A DNA stretch of 64,000 nt from the NCBI GenBank assembly GCA_022820925.1, contig JAJEEO010000001.1, positions 129,001 through 193,000 on the forward strand, written 5' to 3'. Below, piece by piece: positions 16,514 to 26,355 of this stretch (position 1 is the stretch's first letter; every line of letters starts with the position of its first letter). Source of the DNA: Acidimicrobiia bacterium. Its GTDB lineage: Bacteria; Actinomycetota; Acidimicrobiia; Acidimicrobiales; Poriferisodalaceae. Position numbers and translations under genes: made by a program. The notes beneath the pieces were generated by a model. The model did not search any database and was not told the DNA's origin. It saw nothing but the letters and a program-made list of their open reading frames with translations.

Positions 16514-17875
16514 ATGGCCTCGCAAACCCCTGCAGCCGACCACCACGACGACGAGTCGCATCGGGGGGCGTTTGGGGAGTTTGGGGGGGCTGAGTCGGGG
16601 CTTATTGATCGGGCTTTTCGGGAGCAGATCGTGCTGGTGGGGGTGCAGTTGGCGGAGCGGACTGCTGACGAGGTGGACGCCAATCTCGACGAGCTGGAGC
16701 GGTTGGTCGACACGGCGGGTGCGGATTCGGTGGAGCGAATTGTTCAGCGGCGGGATGCGCCCGACCCGGCGACCTTTGTGGGGCGGGGGAAGGCTGACGA
16801 GATCCTCGATGCGTCGCTCGAGCACGATGCCGACACCGTGGTGTTCGACGACGAGCTGTCGCCGGCGCAGCAGTTCAACTTGGAGCGCATTCTGAAGCGC
16901 ACGGCGCTCGACCGCACCGCGGTGATCCTCGACATCTTCGCCCAGAACGCCACGACGCTCGAGGGCAAGGCCCAAGTCGAATTGGCTCAGCTTCGCTACC
17001 GGCTTCCCCGGCTGCGCGGCCGCGGGCGGCAGCTCTCCCAGCAGGCGGGCGGCATCGGCACGCGAGGTCCGGGCGAGACCCAGCTCGAGGTGGATCGTCG
17101 ACGGATCCAGCGTCGGCTGGCGCGGCTAGAGAAGGACCTGCGGGGGCTGCGGCGCACCCGGCTGAACCAGCGCAAGTCGCGCCGGCGCTCCCGCTACCAC
17201 ACGGTTGCGATCGTGGGTTACACCAACGCCGGCAAGTCGACCCTGCTGCGGCAACTCACCGGGGCCAATGTGCTGGTGGAAGACCGGCTGTTCGCGACGC
17301 TCGACGCCACCACCCGGCGGCTGCAGCTGCCCGGCGGCGAGACAGTGCTCGTCACCGACACGGTCGGGTTCATCAAGAAGCTGCCCACCTCGCTGGTCGA
17401 GGCGTTCATGTCGACGCTGGAGGAGGTGGCCGAGGCCCACCTGCTGGTGCACCTCGTCGACGCCTCGGCGGCGGAACCGGAGATGCACATCGATGTGGTG
17501 CGCTCGGTGCTGCGCGAGATCGGCGCTGGGGACATCGACGAACTCATCGCGTTCAACAAGTGCGACGCTGCCGACGGCGGGATTGTGCGGCAGCTGCTGG
17601 AGCGCTACGAAGGCTCCCGTGCGATCTCCGCCAGCAGCGGCGACGGTGTCGGGCACCTCCTGCTCGCTGTCGGAGATCGGCTGCGGCATCTCACGGAAGT
17701 CACCGAGTTGCGCATCCCGTACAGCCGCGGCGACACCCTCGCAGCCGTCCACCGCGAAGGCGAGGTGCTCTCGGAGACTCACGACGACGATGGGACCGTC
17801 GTACGGGCGCGGCTGGACGACGTCGCCCGCAGCCTGTTCGCCGAGTTCGTCATCGACATTGACGCCTGGGAATGA
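16514..17875 (+). CDS. hflX: GTPase HflX, ribosome-splitting factor
   Basis: HflX binds 50S subunits and splits stalled ribosomes under stress. ATG 16514 is preceded by GAGGGA (16501-16506) inside the end of dapF. The 453-residue product has the N-terminal nucleotide-binding domain (DPATFVGRGKADEIL), the coiled glycine-rich linker RLRGRGRQLSQQAGGIGTRGPGETQLE that is diagnostic but split here into recognisable parts (LRGRGRQLSQ, GIGTRGPGETQ), then the G domain: GYTNAGKST (G1), DTVGFIKKLP (G3) and NKCD (G4). The gene order dapF-hflX is conserved in actinobacteria. Confidence 0.95.
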   Translation: MASQTPAADHHDDESHRGAFGEFGGAESGLIDRAFREQIVLVGVQLAERTADEVDANLDELERLVDTAGADSVERIVQRRDAPDPATFVGRGKADEILDASLEHDADTVVFDDELSPAQQFNLERILKRTALDRTAVILDIFAQNATTLEGKAQVELAQLRYRLPRLRGRGRQLSQQAGGIGTRGPGETQLEVDRRRIQRRLARLEKDLRGLRRTRLNQRKSRRRSRYHTVAIVGYTNAGKSTLLRQLTGANVLVEDRLFATLDATTRRLQLPGGETVLVTDTVGFIKKLPTSLVEAFMSTLEEVAEAHLLVHLVDASAAEPEMHIDVVRSVLREIGAGDIDELIAFNKCDAADGGIVRQLLERYEGSRAISASSGDGVGHLLLAVGDRLRHLTEVTELRIPYSRGDTLAAVHREGEVLSETHDDDGTVVRARLDDVARSLFAEFVIDIDAWE

Positions 17876-17897
17876 GAACCTCGCGCCGGTGCCATTT

Positions 17898-17912
17898 TGT
17901 ACAATTCGTACA
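17898..17912. promoter_or_regulatory. Palindromic operator of the toxin-antitoxin pair
   Basis: TGTAC (17898-17902) and GTACA (17908-17912) form a perfect inverted repeat with a 5-base spacer ending on the antitoxin ATG. TGTACA is the core bound by YefM-type antitoxins, and one full copy is at 17898-17903. Autorepression by the antitoxin (with toxin as corepressor) is inferred from the family. Confidence 0.65.
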
Positions 17913-18163
17913 TGATGGAAGTTGCAGTGAGCGAAGCACGAAACCGGCTCGCCGAGGTGATCGACGACACTCGCCGGTCGGGCGAGCCGGTCTCGGTGAC
18001 GAAGCGCGGCCGACGCGTGGCAGTGATACTGAGCTCGGAGGCCTTCGATCAGCTCGTTGACCGCGCCGACGAGCTCGATGACCGCCGTGAGCTTGAGGCA
18101 GCTCGAGCTGAGGACGACTACGTGCCCTGGGACGAGGTCAAGGCCGCGCTGGGACTCGGGTGA
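17912..18163 (+). CDS. Type II antitoxin, Phd/YefM family
   Basis: The 83-residue product (MMEVAVSEARNRLAEVIDD) has the Phd/YefM N-terminal DNA-binding fold: SEARNRLAEVIDDTRRSGEPVSVTKRGRRVAVILS, with the typical VTKRGRRVAV hairpin, and an acidic C-terminal region (LEAARAEDDYVPWDEVKAALG) of the kind that wraps the toxin. ATG 17912 or 17915 is chosen over TTG 17897, which would sit inside the operator. The stop overlaps the toxin GTG by four bases (GTGA). Confidence 0.9.
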   Translation: MMEVAVSEARNRLAEVIDDTRRSGEPVSVTKRGRRVAVILSSEAFDQLVDRADELDDRRELEAARAEDDYVPWDEVKAALGLG

Positions 18164-18423
18164 GCCGATACCGCGTTCACCTCGCACGCCGCGCGGTCAA
18201 GTCGATAGCTCGGCTGCCGCGCGCAGAACAGCAGCGCATTCGAGCGGCCATCGACTTGCTGGCGGATGAGCCGAGACCTCCCGGTTGCGTGGCACTCACC
18301 GGCGAGGCGGGCGTGTACCGGGTGCGGGTGGGCGACTATCGCATTCTCTACGAGGTCGTCGACGAGCGCCTGCTCATCCTGGTGGTCCGCGTCGGACACC
18401 GCCGCGATGTCTATCGGCGCTGA
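18160..18423 (+). CDS. Type II toxin, RelE/ParE family
   Basis: The 87-residue basic protein begins at GTG 18160. It has the RelE fold signatures: YRVHLARRAVKSIARLPRAEQQ, then GVYRVRVGDYRILYEV and a C-terminal VVRVGHRRDVYRR. Members cleave mRNA in the ribosomal A site or, for ParE types, inhibit gyrase; the C-terminal Arg/His/Tyr cluster favours the RelE mRNase. Full length, no truncation. Overlap with the antitoxin implies coupled translation. Confidence 0.9.
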   Translation: MSRYRVHLARRAVKSIARLPRAEQQRIRAAIDLLADEPRPPGCVALTGEAGVYRVRVGDYRILYEVVDERLLILVVRVGHRRDVYRR

Positions 18424-18515
18424 TGCGGCCTGCGACGGGGGCCCTCGCTGCGCGGATCGACATCGCCTCCACGTCAACGGGACTGTCTGGACGCAGATCG
18501 GTGCACACTGATGCG

Positions 18516-19706
18516 GTGAACGCACGCGCCGGGTATGTGCCGCCGCCGTATCCCTATGACCGGCTGGACGAACTGAAGCCGCTCGCTGAGCGGCATGACG
18601 GCGGGCTGGTGGACCTGTCCATCGGCACACCGGTGGACCCGCCAACGCCCGCCGTGCTGGCGGCGCTGGGCGGGTCGGATTCCGAGCGCGGCTACCCGCC
18701 GTCGATCGGGACGCCCGAGCTGCGGGAGGCTGCTGCGCGCTGGTGCTCCGAACGGCTCGGTGTGCAAGTCGACGCCGATGCAGAAGTGGCAGCGACGATT
18801 GGCTCGAAGGAGTTCGTGGCCGGGCTGCCGCACTGGCTGCGACTGCGCGCGCCCGAGCGCGACACCGTGCTGTTCCCCGAAGTGAGTTATCCCAGCTATG
18901 CCATGGGAGCTGAGCTGGCCGGCTGCCGGGCAGTGCCTGTGCCGGCTGACGAACACTGGGCGATCCAGCTCGACGCCATCTCCGATGCCGACGCCGAGCG
19001 GGCCCTGGTGCTCTGGGTCAACACACCCGGCAATCCCGCCGGCGGCCTTGATGATCTCGATGCCGCTGCGCGCTGGGGACGCGAACGGGATGTGCCTGTC
19101 TTCAGCGACGAGTGCTACGCCGAGTTCACCTGGGACGGACCTCCACGCACAATCCTGACGCCGGCCTCCGCGGCCACGGCCGGCGGCTCAACTGGCGGCG
19201 ATGAGTGCGGTGCAGAGTCGGGCAGCAGCGTGCGCGCTGAGGTCGACGGCGTGGTGGCGGTTCATTCGTTGTCCAAGCGGTCGAACCTGGCCGGGGTGAG
19301 GGTGGGCTTCTACGCAGGTGATCCCGAACTTGTCCACTACCTGCGAGAGGTTCGCAAGCACGCCGGTTTCATGGTGCCGGGGCCCGCGCAGGCGACGGCG
19401 GTCGCAGCGTTGGCAGACCAGGTCCATGTTGCTGCGCAGCGAGAGCGGTACCGGAACCGCTTGGAGCGCCTTGCGCGGATCGTGGGCCGTTTCGGTCCCG
19501 AGCCTGCGCTGCCCCGCGGCGGGTTCTACCTGTGGGCCGCAGCTCCCGACGGCGACGCGTGGGCGTTCACTCGCACGCTGCTCAGCGAGGTGGGCATCCT
19601 CGTGTCGCCGGGCGAGTTCTACGGACCGGCCGCGGCCGAACGTATCCGGGTCGCTGCCGTGCTGACCGACGACGCCCTCGACCTGGTCGAATCCCGCCTG
19701 AGCTGA
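18516..19706 (+). CDS. dapC: Succinyldiaminopimelate transaminase
   Basis: DapC is the PLP aminotransferase of the succinylase DAP pathway. GTG 18516 gives NARAGYVPPPYPYDRLDELK, the usual actinobacterial DapC opening, and 396 residues. Fold type I hallmarks are VNTPGNPAGG (near 169), the Asp/Tyr pair in FSDECYAEF (near 197) and the PLP lysine in SLSKRSNLAG (Lys254). A low-complexity insertion rich in Gly/Ala/Ser lies at about 216-245. It is in the same neighbourhood as dapF, which supports the assignment. GTG 18501 is an alternative start. Another class I aminotransferase function is possible but less likely. Confidence 0.85.
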   Translation: MNARAGYVPPPYPYDRLDELKPLAERHDGGLVDLSIGTPVDPPTPAVLAALGGSDSERGYPPSIGTPELREAAARWCSERLGVQVDADAEVAATIGSKEFVAGLPHWLRLRAPERDTVLFPEVSYPSYAMGAELAGCRAVPVPADEHWAIQLDAISDADAERALVLWVNTPGNPAGGLDDLDAAARWGRERDVPVFSDECYAEFTWDGPPRTILTPASAATAGGSTGGDECGAESGSSVRAEVDGVVAVHSLSKRSNLAGVRVGFYAGDPELVHYLREVRKHAGFMVPGPAQATAVAALADQVHVAAQRERYRNRLERLARIVGRFGPEPALPRGGFYLWAAAPDGDAWAFTRTLLSEVGILVSPGEFYGPAAAERIRVAAVLTDDALDLVESRLS

Positions 19707-19747
19707 ACCTTCAACTGAGACGTGAGGCTTGGCGCGGCCAGGAGCCG

Positions 19748-20698
19748 TCAAGGTTCAAGCTGCGCTATCCGGTCGGCCATCTCCGCAGGGCTTCCGTGCG
19801 GAATCCAAGTGATCCTGGGGTCCCGGGCGAACCAGCGCTGCTGGCGGCGGGCAAATCGCCGGGTCCGTGCGATGGCGACGTCGAGTGCCTCGTCCAGCGT
19901 GCACGCCCCTGCCAGATGCGCCCGCAGCTCCTTGTAGCCAAGGGCTTGCGCTGCGGTGCGCGACAGCGTTCGAGCGACAAGCCGGCGCACCTCTTCGAGA
20001 AAGCCCTGCTCCAACTGTCGGCGGTACCGCTCGCTGATGAGCTCGTCGAGCGCCGCCCGGCCTGAATCGATTCCCACCATCCGGAACGCGACGTCGGGAT
20101 AGGTCTGCAGCCCCGGCCCGTATGACGAGAACGGCCGGTCGGTGCCCAAGCACACCGACAGCGCCCGGACGATCCTCCGCAGGTTCGTCGACTCCATGCG
20201 CGATGCGGCCAGAGGATCCAGCTCGGCCAGTCGACAGTGCAGGGCGACGGTCCCTTCCGGCTCACCTGCGGCACACGCCTCGGCCTCGAGTTCGGCGGCG
20301 ATCGAGGGGAATTCGGGGGGCGGCGTCAGTCCGTCGACGACGGCCCGCAGGTACAGCCCGGTGCCGCCGACCAGCAGCGGAACGGCGTTGCGGTCAGCGA
20401 TGTCGGCCATGGCCGCCTCGAAAGCAGTGGCGTAGTCAACGACGGAGAACCGCTCTGCGGGATCGACCAAGTCGATGAGGTGGTGCGGCACCTCGGCCTG
20501 CTCGGCGGCCGTGGGCTTTGCGGTGCCGATGTCCATGCCTCGGTACACCTGCATCGAATCGACCGACACCAGCTCGACAGCGGCCGGCGGCGACGATGCC
20601 GAGCGGCCGCGCCGCGCCAGTTCGAGAGCCACGGCCGACTTGCCGCTGGCCGTCGGGCCCACGATGACCAAGGGCCGATGGCCGCCGTCACCACCCAT
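19748..20698 (-). CDS. miaA: tRNA dimethylallyltransferase
   Basis: MiaA adds the dimethylallyl group to N6 of A37 in tRNAs that read UNN codons. ATG 20698 gives 316 residues, the family norm; upstream in-frame starts would overlap miaB. Features are the P-loop VGPTASGKSAV, VDSMQVYRGMDIGTAKP, HHLIDLVDP, LVGGTGLYLRAVVDG and the C-terminal QQRWFARDPRITW. The gene starts 13 bases after the miaB stop, so the two successive modification enzymes form an operon. It converges on dapC with a 41-bp gap. Confidence 0.95.
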   Translation of the reverse strand: MGGDGGHRPLVIVGPTASGKSAVALELARRGRSASSPPAAVELVSVDSMQVYRGMDIGTAKPTAAEQAEVPHHLIDLVDPAERFSVVDYATAFEAAMADIADRNAVPLLVGGTGLYLRAVVDGLTPPPEFPSIAAELEAEACAAGEPEGTVALHCRLAELDPLAASRMESTNLRRIVRALSVCLGTDRPFSSYGPGLQTYPDVAFRMVGIDSGRAALDELISERYRRQLEQGFLEEVRRLVARTLSRTAAQALGYKELRAHLAGACTLDEALDVAIARTRRFARRQQRWFARDPRITWIPHGSPAEMADRIAQLEP

Positions 20699-20711
20699 GG
20701 CGTACCGCCTC

Positions 20712-22208
20712 TCAGCGGGCGGCAATCGGGATGCGCGTGCGGTGTCGCGCTGGGGCGGTGACCTCGAGGAGCTCACCGCTGAGGTGGAACGTGGCGGAGT
20801 CGGTCACCTGCACGCGGGCGTAGCTGCCTGTTCGCAGTGGCTCGGCGGCAGCGAAGTGCACGAGGCGGTTCTGCCGCGTGCGACCGGTGAGCGTGCGCGG
20901 ATCTCGCTTGGACGGTCCCTCGACCAGCACCTCTTCGACGCGTCCTACTCGCGACTCGTTGCCCAGGCGGGCGGAGCGCTCGATCACGGTTCGCAGCCGC
21001 TCCATGCGCCCCGCTGCGACGTCGGGGGCCACGAACCGGTCGACCAGCTCTGCGGCTTCGGTGCCCGGCCGCGGCGAGAACACGAACGTGAATGCGCTGT
21101 CGAATCGGGCAGCCGCCGCCAGTTCGAGCGTGTCAGCGAAGTCCCGCTCGGATTCGCCGGGAAAGCCCACGATGATGTCGGTGCTGACAGCGAGGTCATC
21201 AACGGCGGCGCGGGCGGCTTCCAGCCGCTCCAGGTAGCGCCGGGCGGTGTAGCCCCGGTGCATGGCGGCGAGCACTTCGTCGCTGCCGGACTGCAGGGGC
21301 AGGTGCAGGTGCTCGCACACGGCTGGAGTCTCGGCCATGGCCGCGATGACATCGGCTCGCAGGTCCTTCGGGTGTGGGCTGGTGAAGCGCACGCGCTCGA
21401 TGCCATCGACCGCGCCGACCGCCCGCAGCAGATCGCCGAACAGCGGGCGGGCCGTGCGCCGCCCGCTGGTCCAGACCTCGCCAGCCCGCCACGCAGCTTC
21501 AGCGGCGGCGTCCGCACCGGGTGAGCCGTTCGTGCCGCGGAGCGCGAGGGTCACGTCACGGCCGTAGCTGTTGACGTTCTGGCCCAGCAGGGTCACCTCG
21601 CTGACGCCATCAGCCGCCAGGCGTTGCACCTCGTCGATGAGCTCGCCGAACGGTCGGGAGATCTCCCGACCCCGCACCGAGGGCACGATGCAGAACGCGC
21701 AGGTGTTGTCGCAGCCGATTTGGATCGTGACCCATGCGGCGTGCTGGGCATCCCGTCGCACAGGCAGCGCGGAGGGGAACTCGTCGGACTCAGCCAGGAT
21801 CTCCGTCACCGGTCCTGAGACGCGGGCCTCGTTCATCAGGTCGGCAGCGCGGGCCACGTTGTGCGTGCCGAATACCACGTCGACGTGGGGCGCCCGCTGC
21901 CGCACGCGCTCCTGGTCTTTCTGCGCCAGGCAGCCGGCGACGGCAATCTGCACCTCGGGTCGTTCTTCCTTGAGGCGCTTGAGGTGTCCGAGCTGTCCGT
22001 AGAGCTTGTTGTCGGCGTTCTCGCGGATGCAGCAGGTGTTGAGCACGATGACGTCGGCGTCGGCCATTGTCGGCGCAGCCACGAGATTGTCGGCCTCCAG
22101 CAGGCCGGCGATCCGCTCGGAGTCGTGCTCGTTCATCTGGCACCCGTAGGTGCGCACGAAGTAGCTGCGCAGGCCCCCGTTCTCGCCCGCTCGCTCGCCC
22201 GCAGTCAC
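20712..22208 (-). CDS. miaB: tRNA-2-methylthio-N6-dimethylallyladenosine synthase
   Basis: MiaB is a radical-SAM methylthiotransferase that acts on the product of MiaA. GTG 22208 gives 498 residues. The N-terminal UPF0004 domain has Cys23, Cys59 and Cys93 (TYGCQMN, VLNTCCIRE, VAGCLAQ); the radical-SAM cluster is CDNTCAFC (Cys166, 170, 173); a TRAM domain closes the protein. An insertion at about 219-254 (Gly/Ala/Arg-rich) makes it longer than the ~450-480 typical. It is transcribed with miaA and lies downstream of recA, with one gene between. Confidence 0.95.
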   Translation of the reverse strand: MTAGERAGENGGLRSYFVRTYGCQMNEHDSERIAGLLEADNLVAAPTMADADVIVLNTCCIRENADNKLYGQLGHLKRLKEERPEVQIAVAGCLAQKDQERVRQRAPHVDVVFGTHNVARAADLMNEARVSGPVTEILAESDEFPSALPVRRDAQHAAWVTIQIGCDNTCAFCIVPSVRGREISRPFGELIDEVQRLAADGVSEVTLLGQNVNSYGRDVTLALRGTNGSPGADAAAEAAWRAGEVWTSGRRTARPLFGDLLRAVGAVDGIERVRFTSPHPKDLRADVIAAMAETPAVCEHLHLPLQSGSDEVLAAMHRGYTARRYLERLEAARAAVDDLAVSTDIIVGFPGESERDFADTLELAAAARFDSAFTFVFSPRPGTEAAELVDRFVAPDVAAGRMERLRTVIERSARLGNESRVGRVEEVLVEGPSKRDPRTLTGRTRQNRLVHFAAAEPLRTGSYARVQVTDSATFHLSGELLEVTAPARHRTRIPIAAR

Positions 22209-22274
22209 GGCGTCAAGGCTAGGGGCGCGCCCAGAGGCGGAAGGCAGGATGAACGCAGTCAGATCAAGCTGCGG

Positions 22275-24062
22275 TCAGCGCTGGGTGAAGGCGAAGTTCT
22301 CCGACATGTTCTCGCGGGCGTGGGCCATGAAGCCCAAGTACTGCTTGATGTTGCCGTTGAAGTTGCCGTCCTGGCGGCGGTTCTCGGCGCCTTCGAAGTT
22401 GTAGTAGCCGGGTGTGCAATCACGGTTGCGGGTGGTCTTGCCGCGGTTGGCGATGACCTGCTGCACCCACCATTCCTCGGCTTCGGGCAGGCAGTCCATG
22501 GTCTGCAGGCCGCCCCGGCGGACGAAGTCGATGCACTCGGAGATGTGCTCGCCCTGACTGTTGAGCACATCGGTCAGGTTGAACGCGAAGAACGCCTGGT
22601 AGCCCCCCATGATGAACAGGTTCGGGTAGCCGGCGGTGTGGATGCCCAGCAGCGTGCGGATGCCGTCTGCGTACTTGTCGGTCAGCTCCAGGTCGTTCTC
22701 GCCGACGATGCGGTTGTAGATGCCGGTCTTCTGCACCTCGAACCCGGTGGCGTAGATCAGCAGGTCGAGCTCGTACTGGGTGCCGTCGAAGAGCGGGCCC
22801 TGCTCGGTGATCTGGGTGATGCCCTTGCCCTGGGTGTCGACCAAGTGCACGTTCGGCCGGTTGAACGTGGGCAGGTAGTCGTTGTGGAAGCACGGCCGCT
22901 TGCACATGAGCATGTACCAGGGTTTGAGTGCCTCGGCCGTCGCCGGGTCTTCCACGACCTCGTCGATACGCCGATGGATGCGCATCATGGCGTCGATGTT
23001 GGCGTTCTCCTGGCGGCGGATCTTCTCCTCACGTGACATCGCCGCGCGGCGCGCCTTCTGCTCGTCGCTGAGGCGAGGCCCGGCCATCGCTCGCTCGCGC
23101 CGCCGCGCCTGCCAGCCCGGCTTCAGCTTGGCCGCCCAGTCCTGGTCGGTCTCCCAGTCGTCGCGGATGTCGATCGACGACGGCGTCCGCTGGAAGACGT
23201 ACAGCTCCTTGGCCATCTCGCCGAGCTGCGGGATGGCCTGCACCGCAGTCGCGCCGGTGCCGATGATGCCGACCCGCTTGTCGCCGAGGTTCTCGAGGTC
23301 GGCGCCGGTGTAGTCGTAATCCCACCGAGACGTGTGGAAGGAGTGCCCGGCGAACCGCTCCATCCCTTCGATGACGGCCAGCCTCGGTTTCGCCAAGGTC
23401 CCGTTCGCGCAGATGACGAACTGTGCGGTGATCTCATCGCCGCGGTCGGTGCCGATGCGCCACACCTCCGCGTCGCCGTCCCAGACGGTCGACGTGACAG
23501 TGGTCTGGAACATCGCCAGGTCGTAGAGGTCGTACTTGCGAGCGATCAGCCGGCAGTACTCGTAGATCTCGTCGCCGGTGGCGTAGTGCCGGGACGGCAC
23601 GTAGCCGGTTTCGTCCAGCAAGGGCAGGTAGTCGTATGAGACGACATCGCAGGCCACTCCCGGGTACCGGTTCCAGTACCAGGTGCCGCCGACGTCGGCG
23701 CCACGCTCGACGATGCGGATGCTCTCGACGCCCTTCTGGCGCAGCCGGGCCGAGGTCAGCAGTGCCGAGAACCCGCCCCCGATGAACAGCACCTCGACCT
23801 CGTCGTGCACAGGCGAACGCTCGATGCGCTCGCTCGCATACGGGTCCTCCTCATAGCGAGCGAATTCGCCGACGAACTCTGACGTGTAGATCTGCGTGCC
23901 CGGAGGCCGGTAGCCCAGCCGCAGGTCGCGTTCTTCGGCGAACCGCTGCTTGATGTCGTCGTAGTACGACTGCGGCGGACGCCCGTCGACGTCGCGGGAA
24001 TAGTCGAAGTTGAAGACGTTTTGCGGCTTGTCGGTCTTCTGTTTCCCGGTCTGCTGCGCCAC
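22275..24062 (-). CDS. Flavin monooxygenase of the Baeyer-Villiger type
   Basis: The 595-residue product has two Rossmann fingerprints, GGGFSA near residue 95 (FAD) and GTGATA near 268 (NADPH), and between them FAGHSFHTSRWD (237-248), which fits the Baeyer-Villiger signature FxGxxxHxxxW(P/D). An N-terminal extension of about 85 residues before the FAD site resembles the larger ketone monooxygenases. It should insert oxygen next to a carbonyl of a cyclic or long-chain ketone or steroid; the substrate cannot be told. It lies between recA and miaB, where recX is often found in relatives, so it looks inserted into that block. Confidence 0.85.
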   Translation of the reverse strand: MAQQTGKQKTDKPQNVFNFDYSRDVDGRPPQSYYDDIKQRFAEERDLRLGYRPPGTQIYTSEFVGEFARYEEDPYASERIERSPVHDEVEVLFIGGGFSALLTSARLRQKGVESIRIVERGADVGGTWYWNRYPGVACDVVSYDYLPLLDETGYVPSRHYATGDEIYEYCRLIARKYDLYDLAMFQTTVTSTVWDGDAEVWRIGTDRGDEITAQFVICANGTLAKPRLAVIEGMERFAGHSFHTSRWDYDYTGADLENLGDKRVGIIGTGATAVQAIPQLGEMAKELYVFQRTPSSIDIRDDWETDQDWAAKLKPGWQARRRERAMAGPRLSDEQKARRAAMSREEKIRRQENANIDAMMRIHRRIDEVVEDPATAEALKPWYMLMCKRPCFHNDYLPTFNRPNVHLVDTQGKGITQITEQGPLFDGTQYELDLLIYATGFEVQKTGIYNRIVGENDLELTDKYADGIRTLLGIHTAGYPNLFIMGGYQAFFAFNLTDVLNSQGEHISECIDFVRRGGLQTMDCLPEAEEWWVQQVIANRGKTTRNRDCTPGYYNFEGAENRRQDGNFNGNIKQYLGFMAHARENMSENFAFTQR

Positions 24063-24176
24063 CTGACTCTCCCCGATCCGAGACCGACGAGACCGAATCG
24101 TCCCGTTCGCCTACGACCGGATCAGGCTAGAGGAATGCCATCGTGCGGTGCCGGTTCGGCGAGGTCGCCGATGCCC

Positions 24177-25262
<1,086 letters not shown>

Positions 25263-25378
25263 GTCGTCCTCCTCGGACTCCCGTTCGGCCGCACCCGGTG
25301 TGCGATGCCGTCTTGGGGCACCGTAGAAGCGGGGTGTGACACATCTCGGGTGATTTTCTGCCGGTCCCGAATGACAGC

Positions 25379-25408
25379 AATGTAGTTCCGAACATCAGTT
25401 CGTGTCAA
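25379..25408 (-). promoter_or_regulatory. recA promoter with LexA (SOS) box
   Basis: On the minus strand, TTGACA (25408-25403) and TACATT (25384-25379) are separated by 18 bases and look like -35 and -10 elements. The spacer is largely filled by CGAACTGATGTTCG (25402-25389), a perfect match to the actinobacterial LexA consensus CGAAC-N4-GTTCG. A LexA dimer there would block RNA polymerase; RecA activation relieves it. The resulting leader before recA is about 110 bases. The box might also affect the divergent enoyl-CoA hydratase gene. Confidence 0.85.
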
Positions 25409-25459
25409 GACAGCCCGTAGCTCGAATGCGCGTCACAGCTATGTGGCACGCTGCGCTCC

Positions 25460-26344
25460 ATGAATTCCCCTGCTGAGAGGCCCACGGCGATGACCGATGA
25501 CGACTTCGAGCTGCTGCACATCGAGCGCGACACAGGCGTCGTGTTCGCCACCATCGACGCTCCGCCGATCAACGTGATGACCCCGGCGTTGTTCCGCGAG
25601 CTCGCGAAGTTCAGCGTTCACGTGGCCGATGACGACTCAGTGCGGGTGGTGGTGCTGCGCAGCGACAACCCGGACTTCTTCATCGCCCACTTCGACGTGA
25701 CGGCGATCCTGGGCTACCCAACCGACGGTCCCGCCGAGCGGCCCACAGAGCACGTGGGGTTCCACGCCATGTGCGAGACGTACCGCACGATGGCCAAGGC
25801 CACCATCGTCGAGATCGGCGGGCGGGTCGGCGGCGGAGGCAGCGAGCTGTCGATGTCGTGCGACATGCGATTCGGTGCGATCGACCGCACGGTCATCAAC
25901 CAGATGGAGGTGCCGATCGGCATCCTGCCCGGCGGCACCGGCACCCAGCGTCTCCCCCGCCTGGTCGGGCGCGGCCGCGCCATGGAGGTGATCCTCGGCG
26001 GCGTCGACATCGATGCTCGCACCGCTGAGCAGTGGGGCTACCTGAACCGGGCGCTGCCCGCCGACGAGCTGCGGCCATTCGTCACCGAGCTGGCGTACCG
26101 CATCGCGAAGTTCCCGCCCCAAGCCGTCGCGCTGGCCAAGCAAGCCGTCAATGCGGCCGACGAGCTTCCCCTCAGGGACGGCATGTTCGAGGAGCGATAC
26201 CTCTTCCAGCGGCTCCTGCGCACGCCGGAAGCGCAGCCCGCCATGGAGCAGTTCATTGAGCTCGGCGGACAGACGCGCGACGGCGAGATGCGGGTCGGCG
26301 AGCTCGTGGCCGGCATCAGCACCGGCGACGGCGCAGACGACTGA
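25460..26344 (+). CDS. Enoyl-CoA hydratase/isomerase family protein
   Basis: A crotonase-fold protein of 294 residues. It has VFATIDAPPINVMTPALF at the N-terminus, the oxyanion-hole and first Glu region GGRVGGGGSELSMSCDMRF, and the second Glu in NQMEVPIGILPGGTGTQRLPR. Both glutamates used by hydratases are present. The usual GNAI-type loop is replaced by DFFIAHFDVTAILGY, so substrate and exact reaction are open. ATG 25460 is taken; ATG 25490 (MTDDDFELL) is an alternative. It is followed after 11 bases by the MFS gene, suggesting cotranscription. Confidence 0.85.
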   Translation: MNSPAERPTAMTDDDFELLHIERDTGVVFATIDAPPINVMTPALFRELAKFSVHVADDDSVRVVVLRSDNPDFFIAHFDVTAILGYPTDGPAERPTEHVGFHAMCETYRTMAKATIVEIGGRVGGGGSELSMSCDMRFGAIDRTVINQMEVPIGILPGGTGTQRLPRLVGRGRAMEVILGGVDIDARTAEQWGYLNRALPADELRPFVTELAYRIAKFPPQAVALAKQAVNAADELPLRDGMFEERYLFQRLLRTPEAQPAMEQFIELGGQTRDGEMRVGELVAGISTGDGADD

Positions 26345-26355
26345 AGTCCATTCCT

